Shown piece by piece: positions 7,418-14,876 of a stretch of DNA of 26,346 nt. The position numbers and the translations under genes were made by a program. Position 1 is the first letter of the stretch, and each line of letters opens with the position of its first letter. Source of the stretch: Treponema sp. UBA4307 (GTDB lineage Bacteria; Spirochaetota; Spirochaetia; Treponematales; Treponemataceae); NCBI GenBank assembly GCA_002394685.1, contig DGUP01000068.1:1-26346 (forward strand). The letters run 5' to 3'. The notes below the pieces were generated by a model. That model did no database searches. It worked only from the letters and a program-made list of their open reading frames with translations, and had not been told where the DNA came from.

Positions 7418-7422
7418 TCTAC

Positions 7423-7495
7423 TCGGGCAAAGCGGATTCGAACCGCCGACACCTGACTCCCGAAGCCAGTGCGCTACCAGCTGCGCTATTGCCCG
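7423..7495 (-). tRNA. tRNA-Pro (anticodon CGG)
   Basis: Read on the minus strand, 73 bases fold as a cloverleaf. The acceptor is CGGGCAA/TTGCCCG with discriminator A. The D-arm stem is GCGC, and the anticodon stem is CTGGC/GTCAG around loop TTCGGGA, giving anticodon CGG with G37. The T-arm is GGCGG-TTCGAAT-CCGCT. CCA is not encoded. Its 3' end (plus-strand 7423-7440) is the sequence repeated at 5903, 6960 and 7191. Confidence 0.93.
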
Positions 7496-7527
7496 TTTTA
7501 CAGGGATTAAAAGTTTCCTGTACCCGC

Positions 7528-7557
7528 AGAATAATAATGAATCTTTTCATATTTGAA
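7528..7557 (-). promoter_or_regulatory. Weak candidate promoter of tRNA-Pro
   Basis: On the minus strand TTCAAA (7557-7552), 18 bases, TATTCT (7533-7528). The terminator at 7570-7607 separates tRNA-Pro from tRNA-Asp, so tRNA-Pro needs a start of its own or read-through. Confidence 0.35.
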
Positions 7558-7569
7558 AAGTACCTGCAG

Positions 7570-7607
7570 AAAAAAAAAAGCAGTCTAGGAAAAACCTAAA
7601 CTGCTTT
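7570..7607 (-). terminator. Rho-independent terminator after tRNA-Asp
   Basis: Thirteen-base arms 7577-7589 and 7595-7607 (AAAGCAGT...ACTGCTTT, one G-T pair) with a five-base loop. On the minus strand the hairpin is followed by a run of ten T. It starts three bases after the tRNA-Asp 3' end. Confidence 0.85.
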
Positions 7608-7609
7608 AG

Positions 7610-7683
7610 CGGGATGTGCGGGGCTCGAACCCGCGATCTCCGGCGTGACAGGCCAGCGCGATAACCAGCTTCGCTAACACCCC
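7610..7683 (-). tRNA. tRNA-Asp (anticodon GTC)
   Basis: A 74-base cloverleaf on the minus strand. The acceptor is GGGGTGT/ACATCCC with the G73 discriminator expected of tRNA-Asp. The anticodon stem is CTGGC/GCCGG with loop CTGTCAC (anticodon GTC), and the T-arm is GCGGG-TTCGAGC-CCCGC. CCA is not encoded. Confidence 0.95.
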
Positions 7684-7702
7684 ATGTCGTGTTGATGTTT
7701 GT

Positions 7703-7731
7703 AATATATCAAATAGCAGAATTTGTGTCAA
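7703..7731 (-). promoter_or_regulatory. Promoter of tRNA-Asp
   Basis: Minus strand: perfect TTGACA (7731-7726), 17 bases, TATATT (7708-7703). The predicted start is about 13 bases before the mature tRNA 5' end. Confidence 0.8.
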
Positions 7732-7735
7732 CAGC

Positions 7736-7769
7736 AAAATTAAAAATTCGTAAAAAAATTTTTAATTTT
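7736..7769 (-). terminator. AT-only hairpin after the argH operon
   Basis: Perfect 13-base inverted repeat AAAATTAAAAATT (7736-7748) / AATTTTTAATTTT (7757-7769), 15 bases past the last gene of the operon. It has no GC pairs in the stem, so it is a weak but plausible terminator; it could act in both directions. Confidence 0.5.
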
Positions 7770-7783
7770 TTTTTATTTATCCA

Positions 7784-8371
7784 TCACTTAACGGTAGAAT
7801 AAAGATCTGCCATTTCATTACGGAAATCAGCCTTCTTTTCCTTATTTTCCCATTCAATGATTTTCTTAATCTGGAAATGCTTCTGGTCATGAGGATTGTC
7901 AAAGTGAAGAATTCCAAATCTTCCCTGACCAATATATGTAATTTTATCTCCCGGTCCCAGGGTTTCAGACTGCTGCAATTCCTGAATAACACAATCGAAA
8001 TGCATTACGCTGCCTTCTGTTTTTCCAGAAATAGCCTGAGTAATATCCTGCACAGGCTGACCGCATTTTGCACAGATTAACTGAGTACTGCTCTTAAAAT
8101 TTCTGATTGCTTCATCTTCCTGGCGAATCTGCTCATCAGTAACAGATTTTGTAACCTTAAAAGTTTTTACATGAAGCTTTGGATCTCCATTGTTTTTTCC
8201 AGGCTTGCTGCCGGCATGGTTATCATTGAAATTTTTGCCGTTGTTGTGACCGTTTCTTCCAGCCTCAACTTTATTTCTTCCTGCATCCTGATTATTTTTT
8301 CCGCCTTCACTGTTATTGTTTTTTTTCCAGTTATTGCGTCTCTTATTGTAGTGTTTATTATTTTCCCTCAT
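7784..8371 (-). CDS. Unknown protein: disordered Asn/Lys/Gly-rich N-terminus plus CxxC...HxxC motif
   Basis: I do not recognise this 195-residue protein as a named family. Residues 1-65 are low complexity, dominated by N, K, G and H, and strongly basic, with several AGRN-like repeats. From residue 66 the sequence is ordinary and folded-looking, with C100-X2-C103 and H124-X2-C127, a likely zinc site. A conserved-looking tail follows (RFGILHFDNPHDQKHFQIKKIIEWE). The basic disordered tail and zinc knuckle suggest RNA or ribosome association, but this is inference only. It begins 12 bases after the upstream gene, with GGTGGA before the ATG, and ends the argH operon. Confidence 0.75.
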   Translation of the reverse strand: MRENNKHYNKRRNNWKKNNNSEGGKNNQDAGRNKVEAGRNGHNNGKNFNDNHAGSKPGKNNGDPKLHVKTFKVTKSVTDEQIRQEDEAIRNFKSSTQLICAKCGQPVQDITQAISGKTEGSVMHFDCVIQELQQSETLGPGDKITYIGQGRFGILHFDNPHDQKHFQIKKIIEWENKEKKADFRNEMADLYSTVK

Positions 8372-8383
8372 TTTTATCCACCA

Positions 8384-9532
8384 TTAATCTGCATTTACAT
8401 CAGAATCAAATTCGCCATATTCGCAGCCAACATGACCAACGATCAACTCATCAATTAAAATTAAATTACCACTGTCCTTTCTGTAAATCCATACAGTACC
8501 AGAGCCGTTTCCCCCATTCCACAGGCGGCTGAATCTCTTTATACCTTCCGGATCTTCATAATTAACAAAAATCATGTCTTTTTTCTGACAGTGGATTTCT
8601 GTCCTCATTACAGAGTGAACATTCTGCAATTCTACATACCATACAATTTCAGTTTCCGTTTCCTTCACTGAAAATTTCTGCCGGGTCATTGTCCAGAATT
8701 TTGAAAAGTTGTATTCGTATCCCTTTCCTTCATACCACAAAGCACCTAAAAGCTTGCGTTCAAAAGGAATCCCAAAAGCTTTCGGACGACCGCCGCCAAT
8801 ATCAAAAACCGTATTATCAAGACGCTCATGAGAGAACTGGGAAATAATATCATTTGAAGAAAGCCAGAGCCATGGACTTGTAAAACCACTGCCCCAGTTC
8901 TTATCAGCATAACCAAAACAAGTATCAGGGAAAACAGTATAGTTTTTTCCATCCATCTGAATTTTTCCCCTGTACTGACTCTTCATTCCTTCAGCATGCC
9001 AGTACATTTCAAAGGCTTTCATCCTGCGAAAAAGAGGACTTGTGCCGTAGCCCACATTAAAGGCAATCTGCTTGTCAACCTTCAAATCCCACTTAATGTA
9101 ACCCGCGTCACTCATATATTCAGGGTGACTTTTTACTTCATCCTTAGACAATTCAATTTTGCCCCGGAGTTCTGTATCACTGGCAAAACAACCTTCTGCA
9201 AGAATTGACCATGGAGCCTTATAATGCACATCAATTTCTTTCCATGAAAAAAATCTGTGAAGCTGCTTACGGTTTTCGCCCCAGCAGCCGGCCTTTACCA
9301 TCAGATAGGAAGGCTTTTCTCCTGTAGCTTTATTGGACGGCAGCTGCCCCAGAACAGGTTCTTTTTTTGCAAGGGCAGGATTTATGAGATAGTATTCAAT
9401 AAAAAAAGGAACTTCTTTTCCACTGGCATCTTCTATAGCTGTAAAAGAGTGCCACCACCAGTCATACCCTTTTGCGGAAAAATCTCCAGTGAGCATGCAT
9501 TCATTTCTATGTGGATCGTGTTTATTGAACAT
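8384..9532 (-). CDS. Tocopherol cyclase-family (lipocalin-like barrel) protein
   Basis: The 382-residue product has landmarks I associate with the tocopherol cyclase family: GYDWWWHSF near the N-terminus (22-30) and FGYADKNWGSGFTSPWLWL (206-224), matching the family's GYAEKNWG..FPS.WFW region. It has no signal peptide or membrane segment. In plants and cyanobacteria the family closes the chromanol ring. No other tocopherol or quinone gene is here and an anaerobe would not be expected to make tocopherol, so the real substrate is unknown; a hydrophobic-ligand or glycan-related role is possible. It lies between argH (25-base gap) and the zinc-motif gene (12-base gap) in one operon. Confidence 0.65.
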   Translation of the reverse strand: MFNKHDPHRNECMLTGDFSAKGYDWWWHSFTAIEDASGKEVPFFIEYYLINPALAKKEPVLGQLPSNKATGEKPSYLMVKAGCWGENRKQLHRFFSWKEIDVHYKAPWSILAEGCFASDTELRGKIELSKDEVKSHPEYMSDAGYIKWDLKVDKQIAFNVGYGTSPLFRRMKAFEMYWHAEGMKSQYRGKIQMDGKNYTVFPDTCFGYADKNWGSGFTSPWLWLSSNDIISQFSHERLDNTVFDIGGGRPKAFGIPFERKLLGALWYEGKGYEYNFSKFWTMTRQKFSVKETETEIVWYVELQNVHSVMRTEIHCQKKDMIFVNYEDPEGIKRFSRLWNGGNGSGTVWIYRKDSGNLILIDELIVGHVGCEYGEFDSDVNAD

Positions 9533-9557
9533 CTATACTAGCCTCTTCTTTTAGGAT

Positions 9558-11012
9558 TTACTCTTCTGATTTTCTATTCTTTTCACAAAACTTAACCATC
9601 TGCTTAATCTGAACAGAGGTTGTTTTTGATGAAGGTGCTCCTGTTGTCCGACGATTTTCTACACAGGCCTGAGGAGTTATAAGTTCGTAAATATCTTCAT
9701 CAATTAAATCTGAGCAGGATTGCAGTTCCTCCATACTCAATTCTTCTATTGAAGAAAGCCCTGCCTCAATTGCAAGGCGGACAGTTTTTGCAGCAACTCC
9801 GTGGGCAGTTCTAAAAGGCATGCCTTTTTTTACCAGGTATTCTGCTACATCAGTGGCATTGGCAAATCCACCTTCACAGCTGGCAGCAAGTTTTTCTGTA
9901 TTCCATTCTGCACTGGAAATCATTGCAGTGAAAACTTTCAGATTTGCTTCTACAGTATCCAGGGCATCAAACAAAGGTTCCTTGTCTTCCTGCAAATCCC
10001 TGTCATAAGCCAGAGGAAGCCCCTTCATCATTGTCATCAGATTAAAGAGATCTCCGTAGACCTTACCAGTTCTACCCCTAATAAGTTCTGCAAAATCAGG
10101 ATTCTTTTTTTGAGGCATAATTGATGAACCTGTTGACCACTTTTCACTTAGATTAATAAAGGCAAACTCTGTTGTGGACCAGAGTACCACTTCTTCACAC
10201 ATACGGCTAAGATGCTGCTGAATCATTGAAAAGTCAAAAGTAAATTCCAGACAATAATCCCTGTCACTTACAGAATCAAGGGAGTTTTCAGTTACCCCCT
10301 TAAAGCCCAGTTTTTCAGCAACACTTTCCCTGTTCAAAGGAAGGGTTGATCCCTGAAGGGCACCGCTTCCCAAAGGAGATTTTTCTATACGCTTAAGACT
10401 GTCCTCAAGACGCTCCCAGTCACGCTTTAACATGTTAGCCCAGGCAAGAAGATGCTGGGCCAGAGTACCAGGCTGGGCATGCTGCATATGAGTGTAACCA
10501 GTAAGAAGCGTCTTCTGATTTTTAGCCGCAATCTGAGTAAGAACTTCAATTAATGTAACCAGCTCATTCTGCAAAAGTGGCACAACCCTGCGGAGATAAA
10601 GCCTTTCATCCAGTGCAATCTGATCATTACGGCTGCGGCCAGTGTGAAGTTTTTTACCAGCCTCCCCTATTCTGTCAGTAAGAGTTGCTTCAACAAAAGA
10701 ATGAATGTCTTCAGCAGAATAATCAATTTCAAGTTTACCGCTTTTAATATCTTTAAGAATTGAATTAAGACCTTTTACAATTTTATCAGATTCAGCAGAA
10801 GAAATAATTCCTTCTTCGCCAAGCATCTGAGCATGAGCAATAGACCCCTGAATATCATCAAAAGCCATCCGCTCATCCACATGAATGGAAGTTTCAAATT
10901 CAACTGCTGCTGCATCAGGACCTTCAGCAAAGCGGCCGCTCCAGAGAGCCTTATGATTGTCACCAGTCAAAGTACCATGACCAGAAGTTTTGTTTACATC
11001 AAGCTTACCCAT
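9558..11012 (-). CDS. argH: Argininosuccinate lyase
   Basis: It splits argininosuccinate into arginine and fumarate, the last step of arginine synthesis, as a cytoplasmic tetramer. The 484-residue product carries the fumarase/aspartase superfamily signature GSSIMPQKKNPD (295-306, with the catalytic serine on the flexible loop), the TGYTHMQHAQPGT block with the conserved histidine, and HTGRSRNDQ. An extra N-terminal stretch of about 20 residues precedes the usual LWSGRF start. The ATG is preceded by GGGAAC. It lies 41 bases after the DtxR-type regulator. argG is not in the window. Confidence 0.95.
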   Translation of the reverse strand: MGKLDVNKTSGHGTLTGDNHKALWSGRFAEGPDAAAVEFETSIHVDERMAFDDIQGSIAHAQMLGEEGIISSAESDKIVKGLNSILKDIKSGKLEIDYSAEDIHSFVEATLTDRIGEAGKKLHTGRSRNDQIALDERLYLRRVVPLLQNELVTLIEVLTQIAAKNQKTLLTGYTHMQHAQPGTLAQHLLAWANMLKRDWERLEDSLKRIEKSPLGSGALQGSTLPLNRESVAEKLGFKGVTENSLDSVSDRDYCLEFTFDFSMIQQHLSRMCEEVVLWSTTEFAFINLSEKWSTGSSIMPQKKNPDFAELIRGRTGKVYGDLFNLMTMMKGLPLAYDRDLQEDKEPLFDALDTVEANLKVFTAMISSAEWNTEKLAASCEGGFANATDVAEYLVKKGMPFRTAHGVAAKTVRLAIEAGLSSIEELSMEELQSCSDLIDEDIYELITPQACVENRRTTGAPSSKTTSVQIKQMVKFCEKNRKSEE

Positions 11013-11053
11013 ATTAGTTCCCGTTTTTTTATTTGTAAGGATAGTTTTTTAAT

Positions 11054-11428
11054 TCAGGAATTTTTATTCATCCAGTTTTCAATTCCCTTTTTAACGTCTT
11101 CATCAATATCATGTTCAATACGGCAGGCATTTTCTTCAGCCTGTTCAGGAGAAACCCCTGTAATCTTAACAAGAAACTTTGTGAGAAGAACATGACGACT
11201 GTACACAGATTCAGCCTTTTCCTTACCCTTTGAAGTAAGTTCCAGGGCACCTACATTTCCAACAGTAATATAACCGTTTTCTTCAAGAATCCCCATTGCA
11301 CGGCTGACACTTGGTTTTGAAACATTAAGTTTACGCGCAACATCAACAGAGCGGCAAATTCCATTTTCCTTTTGAATTCTCAAAATGGCTTCAAGATAGT
11401 CTTCTCCAGATTCGTGTAATTCACTCAC
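11054..11428 (-). CDS. DtxR/MntR-family metal-dependent repressor
   Basis: The 124-residue protein has an N-terminal winged helix (about 1-65, SVDVARKLNVSKPSVSRAMGILEENGYI) and a short metal-binding/dimer domain (about 66-124). Candidate metal ligands match MntR positions: D10 and E13 in EDYLEAIL, the histidine of SRHVLLTKFL, and the ENACRIEHD cluster. The SH3-like third domain of DtxR/IdeR is absent, so it resembles MntR/TroR size. The start is GTG at 11428 with GGAG seven bases upstream. It heads the argH operon; no metal transporter is in the window, so its targets are elsewhere or include this operon. Confidence 0.87.
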   Translation of the reverse strand: MSELHESGEDYLEAILRIQKENGICRSVDVARKLNVSKPSVSRAMGILEENGYITVGNVGALELTSKGKEKAESVYSRHVLLTKFLVKITGVSPEQAEENACRIEHDIDEDVKKGIENWMNKNS

Positions 11429-11472
11429 AATAAAACTCCAAAATAAATAAAAATATGTGCGTTCAAAACCTA

Positions 11473-11501
11473 ATTATACAACAAAATTCAGGATATTTGA
11501 A
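11473..11501 (-). promoter_or_regulatory. Promoter of the DtxR-argH operon
   Basis: Minus strand: TTCAAA (11501-11496), 17 bases, perfect TATAAT (11478-11473). One arm of the ilvB terminator-like inverted repeat lies in the spacer. Confidence 0.55.
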
Positions 11502-11526
11502 AATATTATTCCAGATATCCTGAATT
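11485..11526 (-). terminator. Inverted repeat between ilvB and the DtxR gene: terminator or operator
   Basis: Perfect 12-base arms AATTCAGGATAT (11485-11496) / ATATCCTGAATT (11515-11526), loop of 18. On the minus strand it is followed by TTGTTGTATAAT, a poor U-run, and the promoter of the next gene overlaps it. It could end the ilvB transcript, or act as a binding site for the autoregulated repressor. Confidence 0.5.
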
Positions 11527-11574
11527 AAAACAGCATGATAAATTATTCTGTCATGAAATATACCAAAGGGCAAA

Positions 11575-13308
11575 TTAATTCATAACATCAGGAGAAAGTT
11601 CCATAATCATATTATAGATAGGTTTTCCGCCCGGCACCATAGGAAGAACCATTTCATCAATATCAACCTTTGCATCAATAACACAAGGTTTCTTTGAATT
11701 AAAGGCCTCTTTAAACACCTTTTCAAATTCAGCTGCATTACAAGCCCTGTACCCCTTAATGCCGTATGCATCTGCCAGCTTAAGCCAGTCCGGACCAAAG
11801 TCCAGAGTAGTCTGACTGAAACGCTTTCCGTAGAAGAGACGCTGCCACATGCGGACATTTCCCAAAGCACCATTGTTAACAACAACAATTACAATTGGAA
11901 GATTATAATGCTGGATTGTAGCAAGCTCATTACAATTCATTCTGAAAGAACCGTCACCGGCAATATGAACAACACGGGCCTGTGGAAGAGCTTCCTGAAT
12001 ACCAATAGCCGCACCAGTACCAAATCCCATGGTACCCAGACCACCGGAAGTAATAAAAGTACGAGGCTTCTTGAAAGGATAGAACTGAGCAGTCCACATC
12101 TGATGCTGACCAACTTCAGTAGTAATGAAAGTATCATCACCAGCAACCCTGTTAATGCATTCACAAATAAATTTAGGATTAATGCTGTCCTTAGGCTCCT
12201 TATTATAGATTGAAGGAACCTCCTTCTTCCATGCCTGAATCTGTTCCAGCCATTCACTGCGCTCAGTCTTGTTAATAAGAGGAATCAGTCTGGTAAGAAT
12301 GTCCTTAATATCACCAATCAGACAGCCGTCAGTAGGAATATTCTTGTTAATTTCAGCAGGATCAATATCAATCTGGAAAACTTTGGCATTAAGACCGAAC
12401 TTTTCAGGATCACCAATTACACGGTCAGAAAAGCGGGAACCCAGAGCCAGAATCAAATCGCTTTCAGTAATAGCCATATTACTTGCCTTAGTTCCGTGCA
12501 TACCAACCATCCAGGTACAAAGAGGATGATCAGCAGGGAAAGCAGAACGGGCCATAAGTGACTCACTTACAGGAATCTGAGCCTTTTCAGCAAATTCCAG
12601 CAATTCCTTTTCAGCCTGCGAAATAACAACCCCGCCGCCGGCATAAATTACAGGCTTCTTAGAATTATTAATAAGTTCAGCAGCCTTCTTTATCTCTTCA
12701 TCATCCGGACGAGAAACAGTATAAACCCTCTTTAAATTCTCATGTCCTGCAGCAAGAACAGCCTTTTCATCAGCCTGAGGATTAATAGGCTCATATTCAA
12801 CTTCAGCAGCTGTAATTTCCTTTGGAATATCAATAAGAACCGGACCCGGACGACCACTTTTTGCAATAACAAAAGCCTCACGGATAATTGAAGCCAGTTC
12901 GTTCACATTCTTAACCATGAAATTATGCTTGGTAATAGGCATTGTAACACCAGTAATATCAATTTCCTGGAAAGTATCTTTTCCAAGAAGAGGAGTTGCA
13001 ACATTACAAGTAATTGCCACAATCGGAGAAGAATCCATATAAGCAGTAGCAATACCAGTTACAAGATTTGTGGCACCCGGACCAGAAGTAGCCATACAAA
13101 CCCCAACCCGGCCGGTTGCACGGGCATAACCATCAGCCGCATGACAGGCAGCCTGTTCGTGAGCAGTAAGAATGTGCTCCAGCCTGTCTGAATTTTTGTA
13201 TAGAGCATCGTAAATATTTAGGATGTTTCCACCCGGATATCCGAATACTTTGTCTACACCCTGTTCGAGCAGACATTCAATAACAACTTGAGCACCTGTA
13301 ATTTTCAT
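11575..13308 (-). CDS. ilvB: Acetolactate synthase, catalytic (large) subunit
   Basis: A thiamine diphosphate enzyme forming acetolactate or acetohydroxybutyrate for valine, leucine and isoleucine. The 577-residue chain is full length: GYPGGNIL at 24-30, catalytic E51 (HEQAACHAADGYAR), SGPGATNLVTG, a central FAD/Rossmann domain, and the ThDP-Mg motif GDGSFRMN (451-458) ending in NNGALGNVRMWQ. The biosynthetic rather than catabolic form is supported by length and the MWQ segment. AGCGAGG precedes the ATG. The regulatory subunit IlvN is not adjacent. leuB lies upstream in the same direction but is separated by a terminator and a 314-base spacer. Confidence 0.94.
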   Translation of the reverse strand: MKITGAQVVIECLLEQGVDKVFGYPGGNILNIYDALYKNSDRLEHILTAHEQAACHAADGYARATGRVGVCMATSGPGATNLVTGIATAYMDSSPIVAITCNVATPLLGKDTFQEIDITGVTMPITKHNFMVKNVNELASIIREAFVIAKSGRPGPVLIDIPKEITAAEVEYEPINPQADEKAVLAAGHENLKRVYTVSRPDDEEIKKAAELINNSKKPVIYAGGGVVISQAEKELLEFAEKAQIPVSESLMARSAFPADHPLCTWMVGMHGTKASNMAITESDLILALGSRFSDRVIGDPEKFGLNAKVFQIDIDPAEINKNIPTDGCLIGDIKDILTRLIPLINKTERSEWLEQIQAWKKEVPSIYNKEPKDSINPKFICECINRVAGDDTFITTEVGQHQMWTAQFYPFKKPRTFITSGGLGTMGFGTGAAIGIQEALPQARVVHIAGDGSFRMNCNELATIQHYNLPIVIVVVNNGALGNVRMWQRLFYGKRFSQTTLDFGPDWLKLADAYGIKGYRACNAAEFEKVFKEAFNSKKPCVIDAKVDIDEMVLPMVPGGKPIYNMIMELSPDVMN

Positions 13309-13340
13309 ATAAACCTCGCTACCTGTTTTTAAGTTTAGGT

Positions 13341-13369
13341 ATGATAACTGTTTTCTTATTTAATTTCAA
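13341..13369 (-). promoter_or_regulatory. Promoter of ilvB
   Basis: Minus strand: TTGAAA (13369-13364), 17 bases, TATCAT (13346-13341). Expected start near 13334, leaving a 25-base leader, too short for a T-box or peptide attenuator. Confidence 0.6.
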
Positions 13370-13563
13370 TTAAAATGAAGTTATCCATCTTCTTATTTTG
13401 GAGCGTACATCCACCCCATTCCAGAAAATGCAGCCGAATAAGCAAAAAAGGCATAACATCACGGGCTTTACAGGGCTCCGGCTTCCGCCTACGACCACGC
13501 TGCCGCGTGTTTTCGCTTACGCTCACCCTTACAATCCCGGCTGGTCGTATAAATCTTTACTTT

Positions 13564-13592
13564 AAAAAAAAACACGCCCCGGAGAGCGTGTT
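13564..13592 (-). terminator. Rho-independent terminator after leuB
   Basis: Arms AACACGC (13571-13577) / GCGTGTT (13586-13592) with an eight-base loop, followed on the minus strand by a run of nine T. It lies about 30 bases past the leuB stop. Confidence 0.88.
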
Positions 13593-13622
13593 CATATAAT
13601 AAATCCCTGTATTTATCAGAAA

Positions 13623-14717
13623 TTATTTATTCAAATATTCTACAACCAGCTGACCCATTTTCTTTGTACCAACAAGTTTGCCTGCAGCCTTAACTTCTTC
13701 AATGTGAGAACCGGCAATGTCACCAGTGCGGTAACCTGCATCAAGAACATCATTAACAGCTTTTTCAATTTCTGCAGCTTCCTTTTCCAGACCAAAGCTG
13801 TAGCGGAGGAGCATTGCAGCTGAAAGAATTGTAGCAAGAGGATTTGCAAGATCTTTACCGGCAATATCAGGAGCAGAACCGTGAATTGGTTCATAAAGAC
13901 CAGGACCTGTACCATCACCAAGAGAAGCAGATGCCAGCATACCGATTGAGCCTGTAATCTGAGAAGCTTCATCAGAAAGAATATCACCAAACATATTGCT
14001 TGTTGCAATTACATCAAACTGACGTGGATTGCGGACCAGCTGCATTGAAGCATTATCAATGTAAAGATAAGAAAGAGTTACGTCAGGGAAATCCTTCTTT
14101 ACATCTTCGGCAACACGGCGCCAGAGCTGTGAAGAATTAAGGATGTTTGCCTTATCAACTACGCAAAGTCTCTTCTGACGTTTCTGGGCATATTCAAATC
14201 CCATGCGAACAATGCGTTCAATTTCAGGGCGGGTGTACTTTTCTGTATCCCAGGCTGTATTCATATCTTCAGAAGTACCTCTTTCACCAAAGTAAATACC
14301 TCCGGTCAATTCACGTACAATAAGAATATTAAGGCCGTCACCAACAATTTCATCCTTGAGAGGACATGCATCCTTAAGCTGCTTAAACATAACGGCAGGG
14401 CGAAGATTTGCAAAAACCTTCATTCCCCCACGGAGTCCAAGCAATGCTTTTTCCGGACGAATTTCTGAAGGAAGATTATCCCACTTTGGACCACCAACAG
14501 CACCAAGGAGAGCGGCATCACTCTTAAGGGCAATATCAAGCTGCTCCTGAGGAAGAGGCTTACCGAACTGATCAATAGCTGAACCACCGGCAATAACCTT
14601 TGTATAATTCCACTTGTGTCCGTGCTTCTTTGCAACTGCATCAAGAACATTCACAGCTTCTGCAACAACATCAGGTCCAATTCCATCACCTGGAATCAAA
14701 GCAATATTCTTTTCCAT
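13623..14717 (-). CDS. leuB: 3-Isopropylmalate dehydrogenase
   Basis: An NAD-dependent oxidative decarboxylase of leucine synthesis; in the citramalate route it also converts methylmalate to 2-oxobutyrate. The start is set at the ATG at 14717 (MEKNIALIPGDGIGPDVV), with GGAG eight bases upstream, giving the usual 364 residues. The open frame extends 39 codons further upstream without homology. Motifs: the N-terminal nucleotide loop, LRPAVMF substrate arginine region, ELTGGIYFGERG, and the late NMFGDILSDEASQITGSIG segment with the metal-binding aspartates, then the NAD loop EPIHGSAPDIAGK. leuC and leuD are not in the window. cimA is 1 kb away and likely serves the same pathway. Confidence 0.95.
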   Translation of the reverse strand: MEKNIALIPGDGIGPDVVAEAVNVLDAVAKKHGHKWNYTKVIAGGSAIDQFGKPLPQEQLDIALKSDAALLGAVGGPKWDNLPSEIRPEKALLGLRGGMKVFANLRPAVMFKQLKDACPLKDEIVGDGLNILIVRELTGGIYFGERGTSEDMNTAWDTEKYTRPEIERIVRMGFEYAQKRQKRLCVVDKANILNSSQLWRRVAEDVKKDFPDVTLSYLYIDNASMQLVRNPRQFDVIATSNMFGDILSDEASQITGSIGMLASASLGDGTGPGLYEPIHGSAPDIAGKDLANPLATILSAAMLLRYSFGLEKEAAEIEKAVNDVLDAGYRTGDIAGSHIEEVKAAGKLVGTKKMGQLVVEYLNK

Positions 14718-14876
14718 TTCGTAACTCCGTAAATAAATTTCTCCGCTTAATATAGCACTAAACAAGTTAATATTAAAGCACCAGTGAGGAATTTTAAGAG
14801 GGCTTCTCCACAGCCGCTGACGCTGATTTTGCAAGTAGATATTGGAGAAATTTAATTTTTATGCTAGGATTCAGGT

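Larger units (their letters stand above)
6856..7422. other. Non-coding tandem-repeat region between the zinc-finger gene and tRNA-Pro
   Basis: No protein gene is supported here. The DNA consists of two near-identical units of about 233 bases (6952-7183 and 7184-7417), each starting with a copy of the tRNA-Pro 3' end. A short stretch at 6905-6935 contains two CGTCC words and no clear function. Several TATAAT-like words at 6890-6912 may drive the zinc-finger gene. Confidence 0.75.
13309..13622. other. Spacer between leuB and ilvB with a GC-rich structured block
   Basis: A 314-base non-coding stretch. It holds the ilvB promoter on one side and the leuB terminator on the other. Between them, 13463-13549 is much richer in GC than its surroundings and self-complementary: TACGACCA (13490-13497) pairs with TGGTCGTA (13542-13549), and CACGC/GCGTG forms an inner hairpin near 13496-13509. 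No coding frame is supported. Confidence 0.6.

Noticed and set aside
8171..8458. Plus-strand hydrophobic open frame antisense to the zinc-motif gene
   Set aside because: A shadow of the Asn/Lys-rich coding strand; it spans the junction of two well-supported minus-strand genes.
13309..13340. T-box or peptide attenuator before ilvB
   Set aside because: The predicted leader is about 25 bases, with no leader peptide, no T-box sequence and no terminator inside it.
14718..14834. N-terminal extension of leuB by 39 codons
   Set aside because: The residues have no LeuB similarity, and the ATG at 14717 has a proper GGAG site and the canonical MEKNIALIPGDGIG start.
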